Source of the DNA: Hydrogenophaga palleronii NBRC 102513
GTDB lineage: Bacteria; Pseudomonadota; Gammaproteobacteria; Burkholderiales; Burkholderiaceae_C
Assembly (NCBI RefSeq): GCF_001571225.1
Contig: NZ_BCTJ01000021.1
Coordinates: 1-64,000, forward strand
Length of the DNA stretch: 64,000 bases
Direction of reading: 5' to 3'
The translations under genes and the position numbers were made by a program. Numbering within the stretch: the stretch's first letter is position 1; the number at the start of each line of letters is the position of its first letter. The notes under the pieces are model-generated. The model had not been told where the DNA came from. It searched no databases and was given only the letters and a program-made list of their open reading frames with translations. Below are positions 18,931 to 27,632 of this stretch, one piece after another.

Positions 18931-19621
18931 AGCGCAAAGCATCCTGATCGTCGAAGACGAAAACAAGATCGCCGCCGTGCTGGTGGACTACCTCATGCAG
19001 TCCGGCTACGACACGCACCACCTCACGCGCGGCGACGAGGTGGAAGACTGGCTGGAAAGCCACCCGGTGGATCTGGTGCTGCTCGACCTGATGCTGCCCG
19101 GCAAGAGCGGACTGGACGTCTGCAAGGCCCTGCGCGCCGGCCAGCCCGGCCGTCCGGCACCGGCCATCATCATGGTGACGGCGCGGGTGGAAGAGATCGA
19201 CCGCCTGCTCGGCCTCGAACTCGGTGCCGACGACTACATCTGCAAGCCCTTCAGCCCGCGCGAGGTGATTGCGCGCGTGAAGGCGGTGCTGCGCCGGGGC
19301 ACGCACGCGGTCGCTGCCGGCCCGGACGCGTTGCCGCACGGCCTGCAGCTGGAAGACGCGGCCTGGCGCGCCACCATCGCCGGGCACGACCTCGGCCTGA
19401 CCGCGGTGGAGTACCAGCTGCTCAAGGTGCTGAGCGCGCGGCCCGGGCGCATCTTCTCGCGCGAACAGCTGATGGACTCGATGTACCAGGACGAACGCGT
19501 CGTCTCCGACCGCACCGTCGACAGCCACATCAAGAAGCTGCGCCGCAAGATCCAGGAGCAGTTGCCGGAGCAGGAGCTGATCCACTCGGTCTACGGCCTG
19601 GGCTACAAGTACGAGCCCTGA
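18923..19621 (+). CDS. OmpR/BaeR-family response regulator
   Basis: Encodes 232 residues. The receiver domain carries the acidic pair E11/D12, the phospho-acceptor D55 (LVLLDLMLPG) and the switch Lys in CKPFSP. The C-terminal winged helix (LTAVEYQLLKVLSARPGRI, then SDRTVDSHIKKLRRKI) is of OmpR/PhoB type. It overlaps the kinase gene by 8 bp, so the two are coupled partners. Likely targets include the divergent macA promoter at 17237-17385. Assignment to BaeR rather than another OmpR-type subgroup is moderate. Confidence 0.9.
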   Translation: MAEAQSILIVEDENKIAAVLVDYLMQSGYDTHHLTRGDEVEDWLESHPVDLVLLDLMLPGKSGLDVCKALRAGQPGRPAPAIIMVTARVEEIDRLLGLELGADDYICKPFSPREVIARVKAVLRRGTHAVAAGPDALPHGLQLEDAAWRATIAGHDLGLTAVEYQLLKVLSARPGRIFSREQLMDSMYQDERVVSDRTVDSHIKKLRRKIQEQLPEQELIHSVYGLGYKYEP

Positions 19622-19713
19622 AGAGGTGTGCCCGCCCGCGCCGGGCGGAATTGTTCCCATGTATAAACAGCAGGCCGTGCCTGCTGGACCATGGCGCCAT
19701 TCCTCCGAGCACG

Positions 19714-20868
19714 ATGCCCACTCCACCTTCTTCTTCGCACCGCGCACACCCGCAGCTTCCGGACGGCGTGGTGACACTCTCCGACCACGAGCGGCATGCG
19801 CGCAGCCTGCTGGACGAATCCGCCTGGGCCTACCTGTTCGGCGCCGCCGGCGACGAGCTGACCCTGGCCAGCAACCTCCGGGCCTGGCAGGAAATGACAC
19901 TGCTGCCGCGCGTGCTCAGGCCACTGGCGGGCGGGCACACGCGGGTCGAGCTGCTCGGCCGCACGCTGGCGCACCCGATCCTGATCGCCCCCATGGCCTA
20001 CCAGCGTCTCGCCCACCCCGACGGCGAACACGCGACCGCACTGGCGACGGCGGCCCTCGGTGCCGGACTGGTGTTCAGCACCCAGGCGTCGGCGCCGCTG
20101 GAAGAGATTGCCTCCATGTTCCTGCGCGAAGCCGGACGTGGCCCGCTGTGGTTCCAGCTCTACCTGCAGCACGACCGCGGCTTCACGCAAGCCCTGGTGC
20201 AACGCGCCGAAGCCGCGGGTTACGAGGCCCTGGTGCTCACCGTGGACGCGCCGGTGCAAGGCGCGCGCGACCGCGAGCGCCGCAGCGGCTTCCGCCTGCC
20301 GCAGGGCGTGGCGGCGGTCAACCTCGATGGCCTGCGCGCGCCGGCCGCGCGCCCATTGACCACCGGGCAAAGCGCGCTGTTCGACGACCTGCTCTGCCAC
20401 GCACCGAGCTGGGATCACATCGCCTGGCTGCGCTCCATCACCCGCCTGCCGGTGCTGCTCAAGGGCATCCTGCACCCCGACGACGCACGCCAGGCGGTGG
20501 CCTGCGGTGCGGCCGGCGTGATCGTGTCCAACCACGGTGGCCGCACGCTGGACACCGCGGTCAGCACCGCCAGCGCGCTGCCCGCCGTGGTGCAGGCGGT
20601 GCAAGGCGCGGTGCCGGTGCTGGTGGACGGCGGCATCCGGCGCGGCACCGACGTACTCAAGGCCATCGGCCTGGGCGCCAGCGCGGTGCTGCTGGGCCGC
20701 CCGGCGTTGCACGGCCTCACGAATGCCGGCGCCACCGGCGTGGCCCATGTGCTGCGCCTGCTGCGCGACGAGCTGGAAATCGCCATGGCGCTGACCGGCT
20801 GCCGCACGCTGGCCGACGCTCCTGACGCACTGGCCACGGTGCACCCGCGCCCGCGCCCGCCCGCCTGA
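19714..20868 (+). CDS. FMN-dependent alpha-hydroxy-acid dehydrogenase/oxidase
   Basis: Encodes 384 residues of the lactate/glycolate/mandelate dehydrogenase fold. Expected FMN and substrate residues are visible: LIAPMAYQRLAHPDGE, WFQLYLQHD, LVLTVDAPVQGARDRERR, the Lys in LLKGIL, and the catalytic His in VSNHGGRTLD (HGGR), followed by VLVDGGIRRGTDVLKAIGLGA. The ATG at 19714 (MPTPPSSSHR) fits the family length; an upstream frame start at 19651 adds a peptide without family resemblance. The substrate (L-lactate or another 2-hydroxy acid) cannot be fixed. It stands alone between the two-component system and the tonB locus. Confidence 0.88.
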   Translation: MPTPPSSSHRAHPQLPDGVVTLSDHERHARSLLDESAWAYLFGAAGDELTLASNLRAWQEMTLLPRVLRPLAGGHTRVELLGRTLAHPILIAPMAYQRLAHPDGEHATALATAALGAGLVFSTQASAPLEEIASMFLREAGRGPLWFQLYLQHDRGFTQALVQRAEAAGYEALVLTVDAPVQGARDRERRSGFRLPQGVAAVNLDGLRAPAARPLTTGQSALFDDLLCHAPSWDHIAWLRSITRLPVLLKGILHPDDARQAVACGAAGVIVSNHGGRTLDTAVSTASALPAVVQAVQGAVPVLVDGGIRRGTDVLKAIGLGASAVLLGRPALHGLTNAGATGVAHVLRLLRDELEIAMALTGCRTLADAPDALATVHPRPRPPA

Positions 20869-20897
20869 AAAATTGGCAGGTTTTTTCGCTTTACTTT

Positions 20898-20916
20898 GAG
20901 AATGCGAAACATTCTC
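20898..20916. promoter_or_regulatory. putative Fur box of the tonB locus
   Basis: A perfect 19-bp inverted repeat GAGAATG-CGAAA-CATTCTC in an AT-rich stretch between the dehydrogenase and the tonB cluster. The palindrome with AATG/CATT arms matches the look of Fur operators. It is 64 bp upstream of the small membrane peptide and 210 bp upstream of tonB. Confidence 0.65.
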
Positions 20917-20979
20917 GTTTAGAATGGCGGCTCGTTTCCTGTCACACGCTGCGTTTGCCGCACACGCGAAAGGATGTAC

Positions 20980-21060
20980 ATGGTCACCGGTCTTGCTGTT
21001 CTCGGCGCCAGTTTCCTGTTTATGCTGATCGCCGCGTGGTGGATTTTTCGGCACCGATAG
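20980..21060 (+). CDS. 26-residue membrane peptide upstream of tonB
   Basis: A short frame encoding MVTGLAVLGASFLFMLIAA, then WWIFRHR. It is one hydrophobic helix with a positively charged, aromatic C-terminus, as expected of a single-pass inner-membrane microprotein. The AAAGGA at 20970-20975 is correctly spaced (4 nt) for the ATG at 20980; an ATG at 20974 lies inside that site. It lies between a Fur box and tonB on the same strand, with 65 bp to tonB. I do not recognise a named family. It could be a TonB-locus accessory peptide or a coding-like coincidence. Confidence 0.5.
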   Translation: MVTGLAVLGASFLFMLIAAWWIFRHR

Positions 21061-21125
21061 TTCACCACCCGGCCTGACCAAGGGCCTGCCCGTCCCCGTT
21101 CTGCCGAGCCTCCTGCTTTCTATAC

Positions 21126-21851
21126 ATGTCCACCGCAAGCGCCAGCCTCGCGCCCCCCATGTCTGCCACGTCCTCGTCCACGCCCCGTCGGTTCAACCGG
21201 CGCATCCTGATCGTGGCGGCCGTGGTCGGTTTTCATGTGTTCGCGCTGTGGGCCCTGCAAAGCGGCCTGCTGCGCCGCGCGGTGGAGATGGTCATCCCGA
21301 TCGAAGTGCTGGCCGAGATGATCGAGCCGGCGCAGCCCATCGTCACGCCCGAGCCTCCGCCGCCCGCGCCGCCGGTGCAGCAGCCCAAACCGAAGCCACA
21401 ACCCAAACCGGTCGCACGGCCCGAGCCGACGCCGCAGCCGGTGCTGCAGCAAGAGCCCTCGCCGACCGCACCGGTCGTGGCGCCACCCGAGCCAGCACCG
21501 CCTGCACCGCCGGTGGTGGCCAGCGAACCCGCTCCACCGGCGCCGCCGGCACCACCCGCCCCCGCGCGTGTGGAACTGCCGTCCAGCAGCGCCGACTACC
21601 TGAACAACCCACGTCCACCCTACCCCGCGCTGTCCAGGCGCATGGGCGAGCAGGGCAAGGTCATCGTGCGGGTGTTCATCGAGACCAACGGCACGGCCAG
21701 CAAGGCCGAGGTGCGCACCTCCAGCGGTTTCGACCGCCTGGACCAGGTCGCGGTACAGACCGTGCTGCGCTGGCGCTACGTGCCCGGCAAGCGCAACGGG
21801 GTGGTTGAAGCCATGTGGTTCAACGTCCCCATCAATTTCGTTTTGGAATAA
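21126..21851 (+). CDS. tonB: energy transducer TonB
   Basis: Encodes 241 residues. A single N-terminal membrane anchor (ILIVAAVVGFHVFALWAL, with the functional His of the TonB anchor) is followed by a long Pro-rich periplasmic spacer (about residues 72-155; PEPPPPAPP, KPKPQPKP) and the globular C-terminal domain (RPPYPALSRRMGEQGKVIVR...GFDRLDQVAVQTVLRW). It couples the ExbBD proton channel to outer-membrane receptors, presumably the two in this window. It is followed by exbB (27 bp), exbD and hemP in one operon, with a Fur box at its head. Confidence 0.96.
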   Translation: MSTASASLAPPMSATSSSTPRRFNRRILIVAAVVGFHVFALWALQSGLLRRAVEMVIPIEVLAEMIEPAQPIVTPEPPPPAPPVQQPKPKPQPKPVARPEPTPQPVLQQEPSPTAPVVAPPEPAPPAPPVVASEPAPPAPPAPPAPARVELPSSSADYLNNPRPPYPALSRRMGEQGKVIVRVFIETNGTASKAEVRTSSGFDRLDQVAVQTVLRWRYVPGKRNGVVEAMWFNVPINFVLE

Positions 21852-21878
21852 ACCACCTTCCCCAGGAGTCAGAGAACC

Positions 21879-22637
21879 ATGGATCCGAATTTCGCTACAT
21901 CGGGCTTGTCCCACGTCTGGACACAAGGTGACTGGGTCACCCGCTCGGTGGCCATCGTCTTGCTCATCATGTCCCTCTCCACCTGGGTGATCATCCTGTG
22001 GAAGGCACTGGACCTGCGTGCACAACGCGCACAGGCCAAGGGTGTGGAAGCCTTCTGGCACAGCGCCGACTTCGCCGACGGCCTGAACAAGCTGGGCACC
22101 TCGGTCGAAGGCAACCCCTTCCGCGCCGTCGCCCTGGAAGGTCGCGAAGCCACCCGCCACATCCTGCACAAGGACGGCCACAACGGCACGCCGCCGCAAC
22201 GCCAGCTGCACGACAGCCTGGACGTGAGCGACTGGGTCGAACGCTCGCTGCGCAAGAGCGTGGACGACTACACCGCGCGCGCCCAGAGCGGCCTGTCGGT
22301 GCTGGCCTCGGTGGCGTCCACCGCCCCCTTTGTCGGCCTGTTCGGCACGGTGTGGGGGATCTACCATGCGCTGCTGAGCATCGGCGCCGCCGGCCAGGTG
22401 AGCATCGACCGCGTCGCCGGCCCCATCGGTGAAGCGCTGATCATGACGGCCCTGGGCCTGCTGGTCGCCATTCCTGCGGTGCTCGGTTTCAACGCCCTGG
22501 TGCGCGGCAACAAGAGCGTGAGCCACCAACTCAACCGCTTTGCGCACGACCTGCACGCCTACTTCGTCACTGGTGCCCGCGTGACCGGCGGCGGCACGGC
22601 CGACGGCAAGGTGCTGCCGATGAAGAAAGCCTCGTAA
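21879..22637 (+). CDS. exbB: biopolymer transport protein ExbB
   Basis: Encodes 252 residues with three transmembrane helices: one N-terminal (AIVLLIMSLSTWVIILWKA) and two in the C-terminal MotA/TolQ/ExbB domain (LASVASTAPFVGLFGTVWG and ALIMTALGLLVAIPAVLGF). The TAPFVGLFGTVWG motif lines the proton path. Together with ExbD it forms the proton-motive-force motor that energises TonB. It lies between tonB and exbD (12 bp). Confidence 0.96.
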   Translation: MDPNFATSGLSHVWTQGDWVTRSVAIVLLIMSLSTWVIILWKALDLRAQRAQAKGVEAFWHSADFADGLNKLGTSVEGNPFRAVALEGREATRHILHKDGHNGTPPQRQLHDSLDVSDWVERSLRKSVDDYTARAQSGLSVLASVASTAPFVGLFGTVWGIYHALLSIGAAGQVSIDRVAGPIGEALIMTALGLLVAIPAVLGFNALVRGNKSVSHQLNRFAHDLHAYFVTGARVTGGGTADGKVLPMKKAS

Positions 22638-22649
22638 GGAACCGCCACC

Positions 22650-23063
22650 ATGGCCATCGGAACCCAATCGGACAGCGAGGAGGTCATGAGCGAGATCAAC
22701 ATGATCCCGTTCATCGACGTGATGCTCGTGCTGCTGATCATCTTCATCATCACGGTGCCGGTGATCAAGCACGCGGTCAACATCGATCTGCCGCAAGCCA
22801 GCATGGAAAAGGTGCTGGACAAGCCGGAGAACATCCGCCTCTCGGTGGATGCCGACGGCGTGTACTACTGGAACGACCAGCGCGTGGAAGACACCGACCT
22901 GGAAAACCGCCTCACGGCCACCGCCGCCATGGACCCGCAGCCCGAGCTGCACATCCGGGGTGACAAGGCGGTGCGTTACGAGCGTGTGGCGCAAGTCATG
23001 GCCGCGGCGCAGCGCAGCGGCGTGCGCAAGATCGGCTTCATCACCGAGCCCGCCACACCATGA
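22650..23063 (+). CDS. exbD: biopolymer transport protein ExbD
   Basis: Encodes 137 residues with one N-terminal membrane helix (PFIDVMLVLLIIFIITVPV). It contains the essential Asp at position 23 that carries protons, followed by a periplasmic domain. It partners ExbB and TonB. The stop overlaps the hemP start by 4 bp. Confidence 0.96.
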   Translation: MAIGTQSDSEEVMSEINMIPFIDVMLVLLIIFIITVPVIKHAVNIDLPQASMEKVLDKPENIRLSVDADGVYYWNDQRVEDTDLENRLTATAAMDPQPELHIRGDKAVRYERVAQVMAAAQRSGVRKIGFITEPATP

Positions 23064-23269
23064 CCCCGGACACCGCCTCCCACCCCGCCGTGCAGATGGC
23101 GGCCAGCCCGGCGCAAGCTCAAGCGCAGGCACACGAACACCCGTTGCAGGTGCCCGTGGTGCCCAGCGCCGAGTTGCTGCGCGGCCAGAAGGTGGTGTCC
23201 ATTGATCACAACGGCTCGCTCTACCGGCTGCAAACCACGCGCCAGGGCAAGCTCATCCTGACCAAATGA
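23060..23269 (+). CDS. hemP: hemin uptake protein HemP
   Basis: Encodes 69 residues. The C-terminal half matches the HemP family core: ELLRGQKVVSIDHNGSLYRL followed by QTTRQGKLILTK. The N-terminal half is an Ala/Gln-rich leader. HemP proteins are small and associated with heme uptake loci, and in some Burkholderiales act as regulators of heme-receptor expression. Here it ends the tonB-exbB-exbD operon (4-bp overlap), and no heme receptor is in view. Confidence 0.9.
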   Translation: MTPDTASHPAVQMAASPAQAQAQAHEHPLQVPVVPSAELLRGQKVVSIDHNGSLYRLQTTRQGKLILTK

Positions 23270-23414
23270 AATGAGGCGCAAGGCCTCGGTCTGACTTTTT
23301 TGAATCGTGGGGCGACCCGGGGAGCACCCTCCCCGTGCGTCGTTTTTAGCCAGCCATGAGGTGTCTTACCTCAGTAGCCAGGCATTTTTTCCGGGCACCG
23401 CGGCCCGGAGGAAC

Positions 23415-23822
23415 TCACAGGCCGATGGCCGAAATGCCGGCACGCGCGATCTGCGCGTCTTCGGTGGATTTCACACCGCTCACACCCACTGCACCCAGGC
23501 ACTGGCCGTCCTTCATGATCGGCACGCCGCCTTCGAGCATGCCCGAGATGGCGGGCGCGCTCAGGAACGAGGTGCGGCCCTGGTTGATCACGTCCTCGTA
23601 GATCTTGCTTTCGCGACGGCCCAGTGCCGCCGTGTGCGCCTTGGCCGGTGCGATGTGGGCCGAGATGGCCGGCGTGCCGTCCAGGCGTTGCAGCCAGAGC
23701 AGGTGACCACCGTCGTCCACGATGGCGATGGTGACTGCCCAGTTGTTCTTCACAGCCTCGGCTTCTGCGGCGGCGGCGATGAGCTTGACGTCGGCGATTT
23801 CGAGAATGGGCTTGTTTTTCAT
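23415..23822 (-). CDS. GlcG/HbpS-family protein
   Basis: Encodes 135 residues. The family core is visible: NNWAVTIAIVDDGGHLLWLQR, then AKAHTAALGRR and GGVPIMKDGQCLGAVGVSG. Some family members (HbpS) bind heme and others (GlcG) sit in glycolate operons; their biochemistry is only partly known. There is no signal peptide, so it should be cytoplasmic. It faces the tonB-exbBD-hemP operon across 145 bp, which makes a heme-related role conceivable but unproven. Confidence 0.85.
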   Translation of the reverse strand: MKNKPILEIADVKLIAAAAEAEAVKNNWAVTIAIVDDGGHLLWLQRLDGTPAISAHIAPAKAHTAALGRRESKIYEDVINQGRTSFLSAPAISGMLEGGVPIMKDGQCLGAVGVSGVKSTEDAQIARAGISAIGL

Positions 23823-24070
23823 GAACTTGGTCCTAAATGCGTGATCAGATGGAAATTGCAGACTGGAGCTTAACGCCCGGGCGCACCCAGGAACGATAAC
23901 GCGGGGATTGCCGACCTACAGGTCACAAATGCCCTCACCAAAACAGCGTTGGTCGAACCCGGAGCGGCCCTCGCAGGCCCGGACCCTACAATGCCGTTTC
24001 GCCGGTTGTGCGTCATTCCGACGCGCAGCGACCGGCGACAGTGTGTCAGATGATGAAGGAGATCACCACC

Positions 24071-24766
24071 ATGACCGACCACGTACAACCCAGCGGCCGC
24101 TTCGGCACCGCCGTTTCCACCGACGCGCTGCGCAACAAAGTCATGCGCAACACCTACTGGCTGCTGGCCCTGTCCATGCTGCCGACCGTGTTGGGCGCCT
24201 GGATCGGCGTGCAGACCGGCATCACCGCTTCGCTGACCGGCGGCCTCGGCCTGATCGTGTTCCTGGGCGGCGCCTTTGGCTTCATGTTCGCCATCGAGAA
24301 GACCAAGAACTCGTCCGCCGGCGTGCCCGTGCTGCTGGCCTTCACCTTCTTCATGGGGCTGATGCTGTCCCGCCTGCTGGCCAGCGTGCTGGGCTTCAAC
24401 AACGGCGCCAGCCTGATCATGACCGCCTTCGGCGGCACGGCCGGTGTGTTCTTCATCATGGCCAACCTGTCGACCGTGATCAAGCGCGACATCTCCGGCA
24501 TGGGCAAGTGGCTGTTCGTCGGCGCCCTGGCCATCATGATCGGCGCGATCATCAACGTGTTCGTGGGCAGCCCCGCCGGCATGGCCGTGATCGCCACCCT
24601 GGCCATCGTGGTGTTCAGCATGTACCTGCTGTACGACCTCAAGCGCATCGTCGACGGCGGCGAAACCAACTACATCACCGCCACGCTGGGCCTGTACCTG
24701 AGCCTGTTCAACATCTTCCAGAGCCTGCTGATGCTACTGGGCATGTTTGGCGGCGACCGTGATTGA
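24071..24766 (+). CDS. Bax inhibitor-1/YccA family membrane protein
   Basis: Encodes 231 residues with seven hydrophobic helices. The family pattern is present from VMRNTYWLLALSML at residue 24 to the C-terminal VFSMYLLYDLKRIVDGGETNYI and LGLYLSLFNIFQSLL. Family members are inner-membrane proteins; in E. coli YccA modulates FtsH, and some members leak calcium. The ATG at 24071 is chosen because AAGGAG sits at the right distance. A clear terminator follows, so this is a single-gene unit. Confidence 0.92.
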   Translation: MTDHVQPSGRFGTAVSTDALRNKVMRNTYWLLALSMLPTVLGAWIGVQTGITASLTGGLGLIVFLGGAFGFMFAIEKTKNSSAGVPVLLAFTFFMGLMLSRLLASVLGFNNGASLIMTAFGGTAGVFFIMANLSTVIKRDISGMGKWLFVGALAIMIGAIINVFVGSPAGMAVIATLAIVVFSMYLLYDLKRIVDGGETNYITATLGLYLSLFNIFQSLLMLLGMFGGDRD

Positions 24767-24792
24767 GCCTGCGGCGCCCCGCGCCACCGCTG

Positions 24793-24822
24793 AAAAAAAG
24801 GACCTTCGGGTCCTTTTTTTTT
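24793..24822 (+). terminator. intrinsic terminator
   Basis: Stem AAAAAAAGGACC / GGTCCTTTTTTT with a TTCG tetraloop (24805-24808) and a run of nine T residues, 27 bp after the Bax-inhibitor-1 family stop. Textbook form. Confidence 0.95.
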
Positions 24823-24916
24823 CGCCTTTGAAGTCGGTGCCGCAAGTATTTGCAGCGCGGGGCGTCAAGTTCGGCGTCCAGGCGCCGAAACAAGCATGAA
24901 CGGGACACATACCATC

Positions 24917-25243
24917 ATGCGACACACTGCCCTCACCCTCTGCCTCCTGGCCGCGTCCAGCCTGCTGACCGGCTGCGAAGCGCTGGGCATCGAGACGGCC
25001 ACGCAGATCAACGCCAAGAAGGAAGCCGAGGGCAAGGCCATCGGCAGCGCCTGCCGGCACGCGGTGAAAAGCATCGAGGACTGTTTTGGCGCCTACCCCC
25101 GCGCCGGCAAGGCCGCGGTGTTCGCCGGCTGGCGCGAGATGGACCAGTACATGCGCGAGAACTCGGTCGTCGGCATGCCCGCCGAGGGCTCCAGCGCCGC
25201 CACCGAAGGCGCCAAAGCCGCCGGCGACGCGCAGAAGTCCTGA
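24917..25243 (+). CDS. small lipoprotein, function unknown
   Basis: Encodes 108 residues. A lipoprotein signal ends in the lipobox LLTGC (Cys near residue 19), followed by a charged helical region (TATQINAKKEAEGKAIGSAC) with a possible intramolecular disulfide (two Cys near residues 46 and 56) and a low-complexity Ala/Gly tail. It should be anchored in the periplasmic leaflet. No named family is recognised. It converges on rlmD with a 7-bp gap. Confidence 0.8.
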   Translation: MRHTALTLCLLAASSLLTGCEALGIETATQINAKKEAEGKAIGSACRHAVKSIEDCFGAYPRAGKAAVFAGWREMDQYMRENSVVGMPAEGSSAATEGAKAAGDAQKS

Positions 25244-25250
25244 GGCGGCG

Positions 25251-26768
25251 TCAGCCCTGCGCTGGCAGCTCGGCGGCCGCGGCAGCCGCCACAGCGGCAG
25301 CATCCGCACCCGGCACACGCGACGGGTCCAGCTCGAACACCGCCATGCTCTCCACGTGCGCCGTGTGCGCAAACATGTTCACCACGCCAGCGGCCACGCA
25401 GCGGTAACCCGCCTGGTGCACCAGCAGGCCGGCGTCGCGCGCCAGCGTGGCCGGGTTGCAGCTCACGTAGACGATGCGCTGCGGCGGCGTCCAGCCGTTG
25501 CGCAGGGCCGGGTTCTGGTGCAGGTCGGCCATGGCCTTGGCGAGCGCAAACGCGCCTTCGCGCGGCGGGTCCACCAGCCACTTCTGCGCCACGCCGTCGG
25601 CCACCAGCTGTTCGGGCGTCATCTCGAACAGGTTGCGCGCGGCAAAGCTCGTGGGCGCCAGCGCCTTGTCGCGCCCCACCTGGTTGCGCGCCAGGTTGTC
25701 GCGTGAGCGCGCCACCAGGGCTTCGCTGCCCTCGATGCCCAGCACTTCGCCGGCCGTGGTGGCAATCGGCAGCGTGAAGTTGCCCAGGCCGCAGAACCAG
25801 TCGATCACGCGCTCGTGCGCCTGGGCATCCAGCAGGCGCAAGGCTCTGGACACCAGCACGCGGTTGATGAACGGGTTGACCTGGGTGAAGTCGGTCGGCT
25901 TGAACGGCATGGTGATGCCGAACTCGGGCAACGAGTAGGACAGCTGCGGCCCACCTTCGTCGAGCAGCTTCACCGTGTCCGGGCCCTTGGCCTGCAGCCA
26001 CCATTGCACGCCGTGCTGCTGGCCGAAGGCGCGCAGGCGCGCCAGGTCGGCCTCGCTCAGCGGCTCCAGGTGGCGCAGCACCAGGGCGGTGACATCGTCA
26101 CCACGGGCGAGCTCGATCTGCGGGCAGGTATCGCGCGCGTCCATGCCGAAGATCAGTGCGCGCAGCGGCAGCAGCATCTCGCTGATCGGGGCCGGCAGCA
26201 CCGGGCAGACCTTCATGTCGGCCACATAACGGCTCTTGCGCTCGTGGAAGCCGATCAGCACCTCGCCCTTCTTGTGCACGTGGCGCACCGACAGGCGCGC
26301 GCGGTGGCGGTAGCCCCAGGCCGGGCCTTCGATCGGCCGCATCATGGTCTCGGCCTTCACCTTGCCGAGGTGCCAGAGGTTGTCTTCCAGCACACGCTGC
26401 TTGACGGCCACCTGGGTCGCCTCGTGCAGGTGCTGCATCTTGCAGCCGCCGCAGGCACCGGCGTGCAGGCCGAAGTGCGGGCAGCCCGGACGCACGCGCT
26501 GCGACGACTCCTGGTGCACCGCGGTCACGACGCCGGCTTCCCAGTTGTTCTTCTTGCGGTGCACGTTCACGCTGACCTGCTCGAAGGGCAGCGCGCCTTC
26601 GATGAAGACCACCTTGCCGTCGGGCCGGCGGGCGATGCCCTGGGCATCGATGTCGAGGGACTCGACCGCCAGCCAGCCCTCGGGCAAAGGCGTGGCCAGA
26701 GGCGCATCGGCCGGTTCGGCGCTGGCGGTGGTGAGAAGGCTGTTTTCGTGGGGAGAGGACACTGTCAT
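25251..26768 (-). CDS. rlmD: 23S rRNA (uracil-5)-methyltransferase RlmD
   Basis: Encodes 505 residues. It methylates U1939 of 23S rRNA with SAM. A TRAM-like domain ([19 protein letters not shown]) is followed by the 4Fe-4S cysteines ([17 protein letters not shown] and a later VCPV). The SAM site is [13 protein letters not shown], the catalytic motif is VDPPREGA, and [11 protein letters not shown] carries the nucleophilic Cys. The N- and C-termini have Ala-rich extensions compared with E. coli RlmD (about 433 residues). It is the most downstream gene of the leftward surE-pcm-nlpD-exonuclease-rlmD series. Confidence 0.95.
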   Translation of the reverse strand: MTVSSPHENSLLTTASAEPADAPLATPLPEGWLAVESLDIDAQGIARRPDGKVVFIEGALPFEQVSVNVHRKKNNWEAGVVTAVHQESSQRVRPGCPHFGLHAGACGGCKMQHLHEATQVAVKQRVLEDNLWHLGKVKAETMMRPIEGPAWGYRHRARLSVRHVHKKGEVLIGFHERKSRYVADMKVCPVLPAPISEMLLPLRALIFGMDARDTCPQIELARGDDVTALVLRHLEPLSEADLARLRAFGQQHGVQWWLQAKGPDTVKLLDEGGPQLSYSLPEFGITMPFKPTDFTQVNPFINRVLVSRALRLLDAQAHERVIDWFCGLGNFTLPIATTAGEVLGIEGSEALVARSRDNLARNQVGRDKALAPTSFAARNLFEMTPEQLVADGVAQKWLVDPPREGAFALAKAMADLHQNPALRNGWTPPQRIVYVSCNPATLARDAGLLVHQAGYRCVAAGVVNMFAHTAHVESMAVFELDPSRVPGADAAAVAAAAAAELPAQG

Positions 26769-26827
26769 GCCCCGATTGTCTCAGGCCGGCGGCCCACACC
26801 TTGCCGGGCAGTGGCCCGGGCGGCGCG

Positions 26828-27613
26828 CTACACCCAGGCGCGCAGGTATTCGTCCCAGTGCGGCTCGGACGGTGCCAGGTGGCCCAGCGTCTCTTTCACG
26901 AAGGCGATTTCCTGTTCGTACTCGGCCTCGGTGAAGCCACCGCGCATCTTCTGGAAGCGGCAATACACCAGGTAGGTGTTCATCACGTCGGTTTCGCAGT
27001 AGCGCCGCACCTCTTCAGTCTGCCCCGCGAGGTACTGCGCATAGACCTGCGAACCGTCCATGCCGAGCTTACCGGGAAAGCCGCAGAGCTTGGCCATGGC
27101 GTCCAGCGGCGCGTTGTTCTTCGGCGAGTACATGGCCAGCAGGTCCATCAGATCCAGGTGGCGCAGGTGGTAACGGCTGATGTAGTTGTTCCACTTGAAC
27201 TCGCGGTCGTCTTCGCCGAGGTCCCAGTACTTGCTGGCCTCCACGCCATGGCGCAGGCCACGGTAGTGCAGCACCGGCAGGTCAAAGCCGCTGCCGTTCC
27301 AGCTCACCAGCTGCGGCGTGTGTTTCTCCACCGCATGGAAGAAGGTCTGCACCACCTTGCCTTCGCTCTGGCCGTCGCGGTCAACAAAGGAGTGGATGCG
27401 CAGGCCCTCGGCGTTGCGGAACACGCAACTGATGACGAGCACGCGCTGCAGATGCAGCGGCGTGAAATCGCTCTGGCCTTTTTCATTGCGCTCGGCGAGC
27501 CAGGCCGCGTAGACCTGCTCGTCGCTCAGTTCGGCCGGGGCACCGCGCAGGGCCCGCAGGCCGGCGACATCGGGAATCGACTCGATGTCGAATACCAGCA
27601 CCGGCCAGGCCAT
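26828..27613 (-). CDS. 3'-5' exonuclease related to PolB proofreading domain
   Basis: Encodes 261 residues. The DEDD-type acidic residues are visible: FDIESIPD near residue 6 (ExoI), SWNGSGFDLPVLHYRG (ExoII) and YCETDVMNTYLVY (ExoIII). The family (predicted PolB-like exonuclease) is widespread in Proteobacteria but poorly characterised. The ATG at 27613 (MAWPVLVFDIES) puts the first acidic motif at the usual place; upstream frame sequence is not family-like. It sits between nlpD (19 bp) and rlmD (59 bp), the position where rpoS follows nlpD in many relatives. Confidence 0.88.
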   Translation of the reverse strand: MAWPVLVFDIESIPDVAGLRALRGAPAELSDEQVYAAWLAERNEKGQSDFTPLHLQRVLVISCVFRNAEGLRIHSFVDRDGQSEGKVVQTFFHAVEKHTPQLVSWNGSGFDLPVLHYRGLRHGVEASKYWDLGEDDREFKWNNYISRYHLRHLDLMDLLAMYSPKNNAPLDAMAKLCGFPGKLGMDGSQVYAQYLAGQTEEVRRYCETDVMNTYLVYCRFQKMRGGFTEAEYEQEIAFVKETLGHLAPSEPHWDEYLRAWV

Positions 27614-27632
27614 GCCGAGAGGCCCTGCCGGA

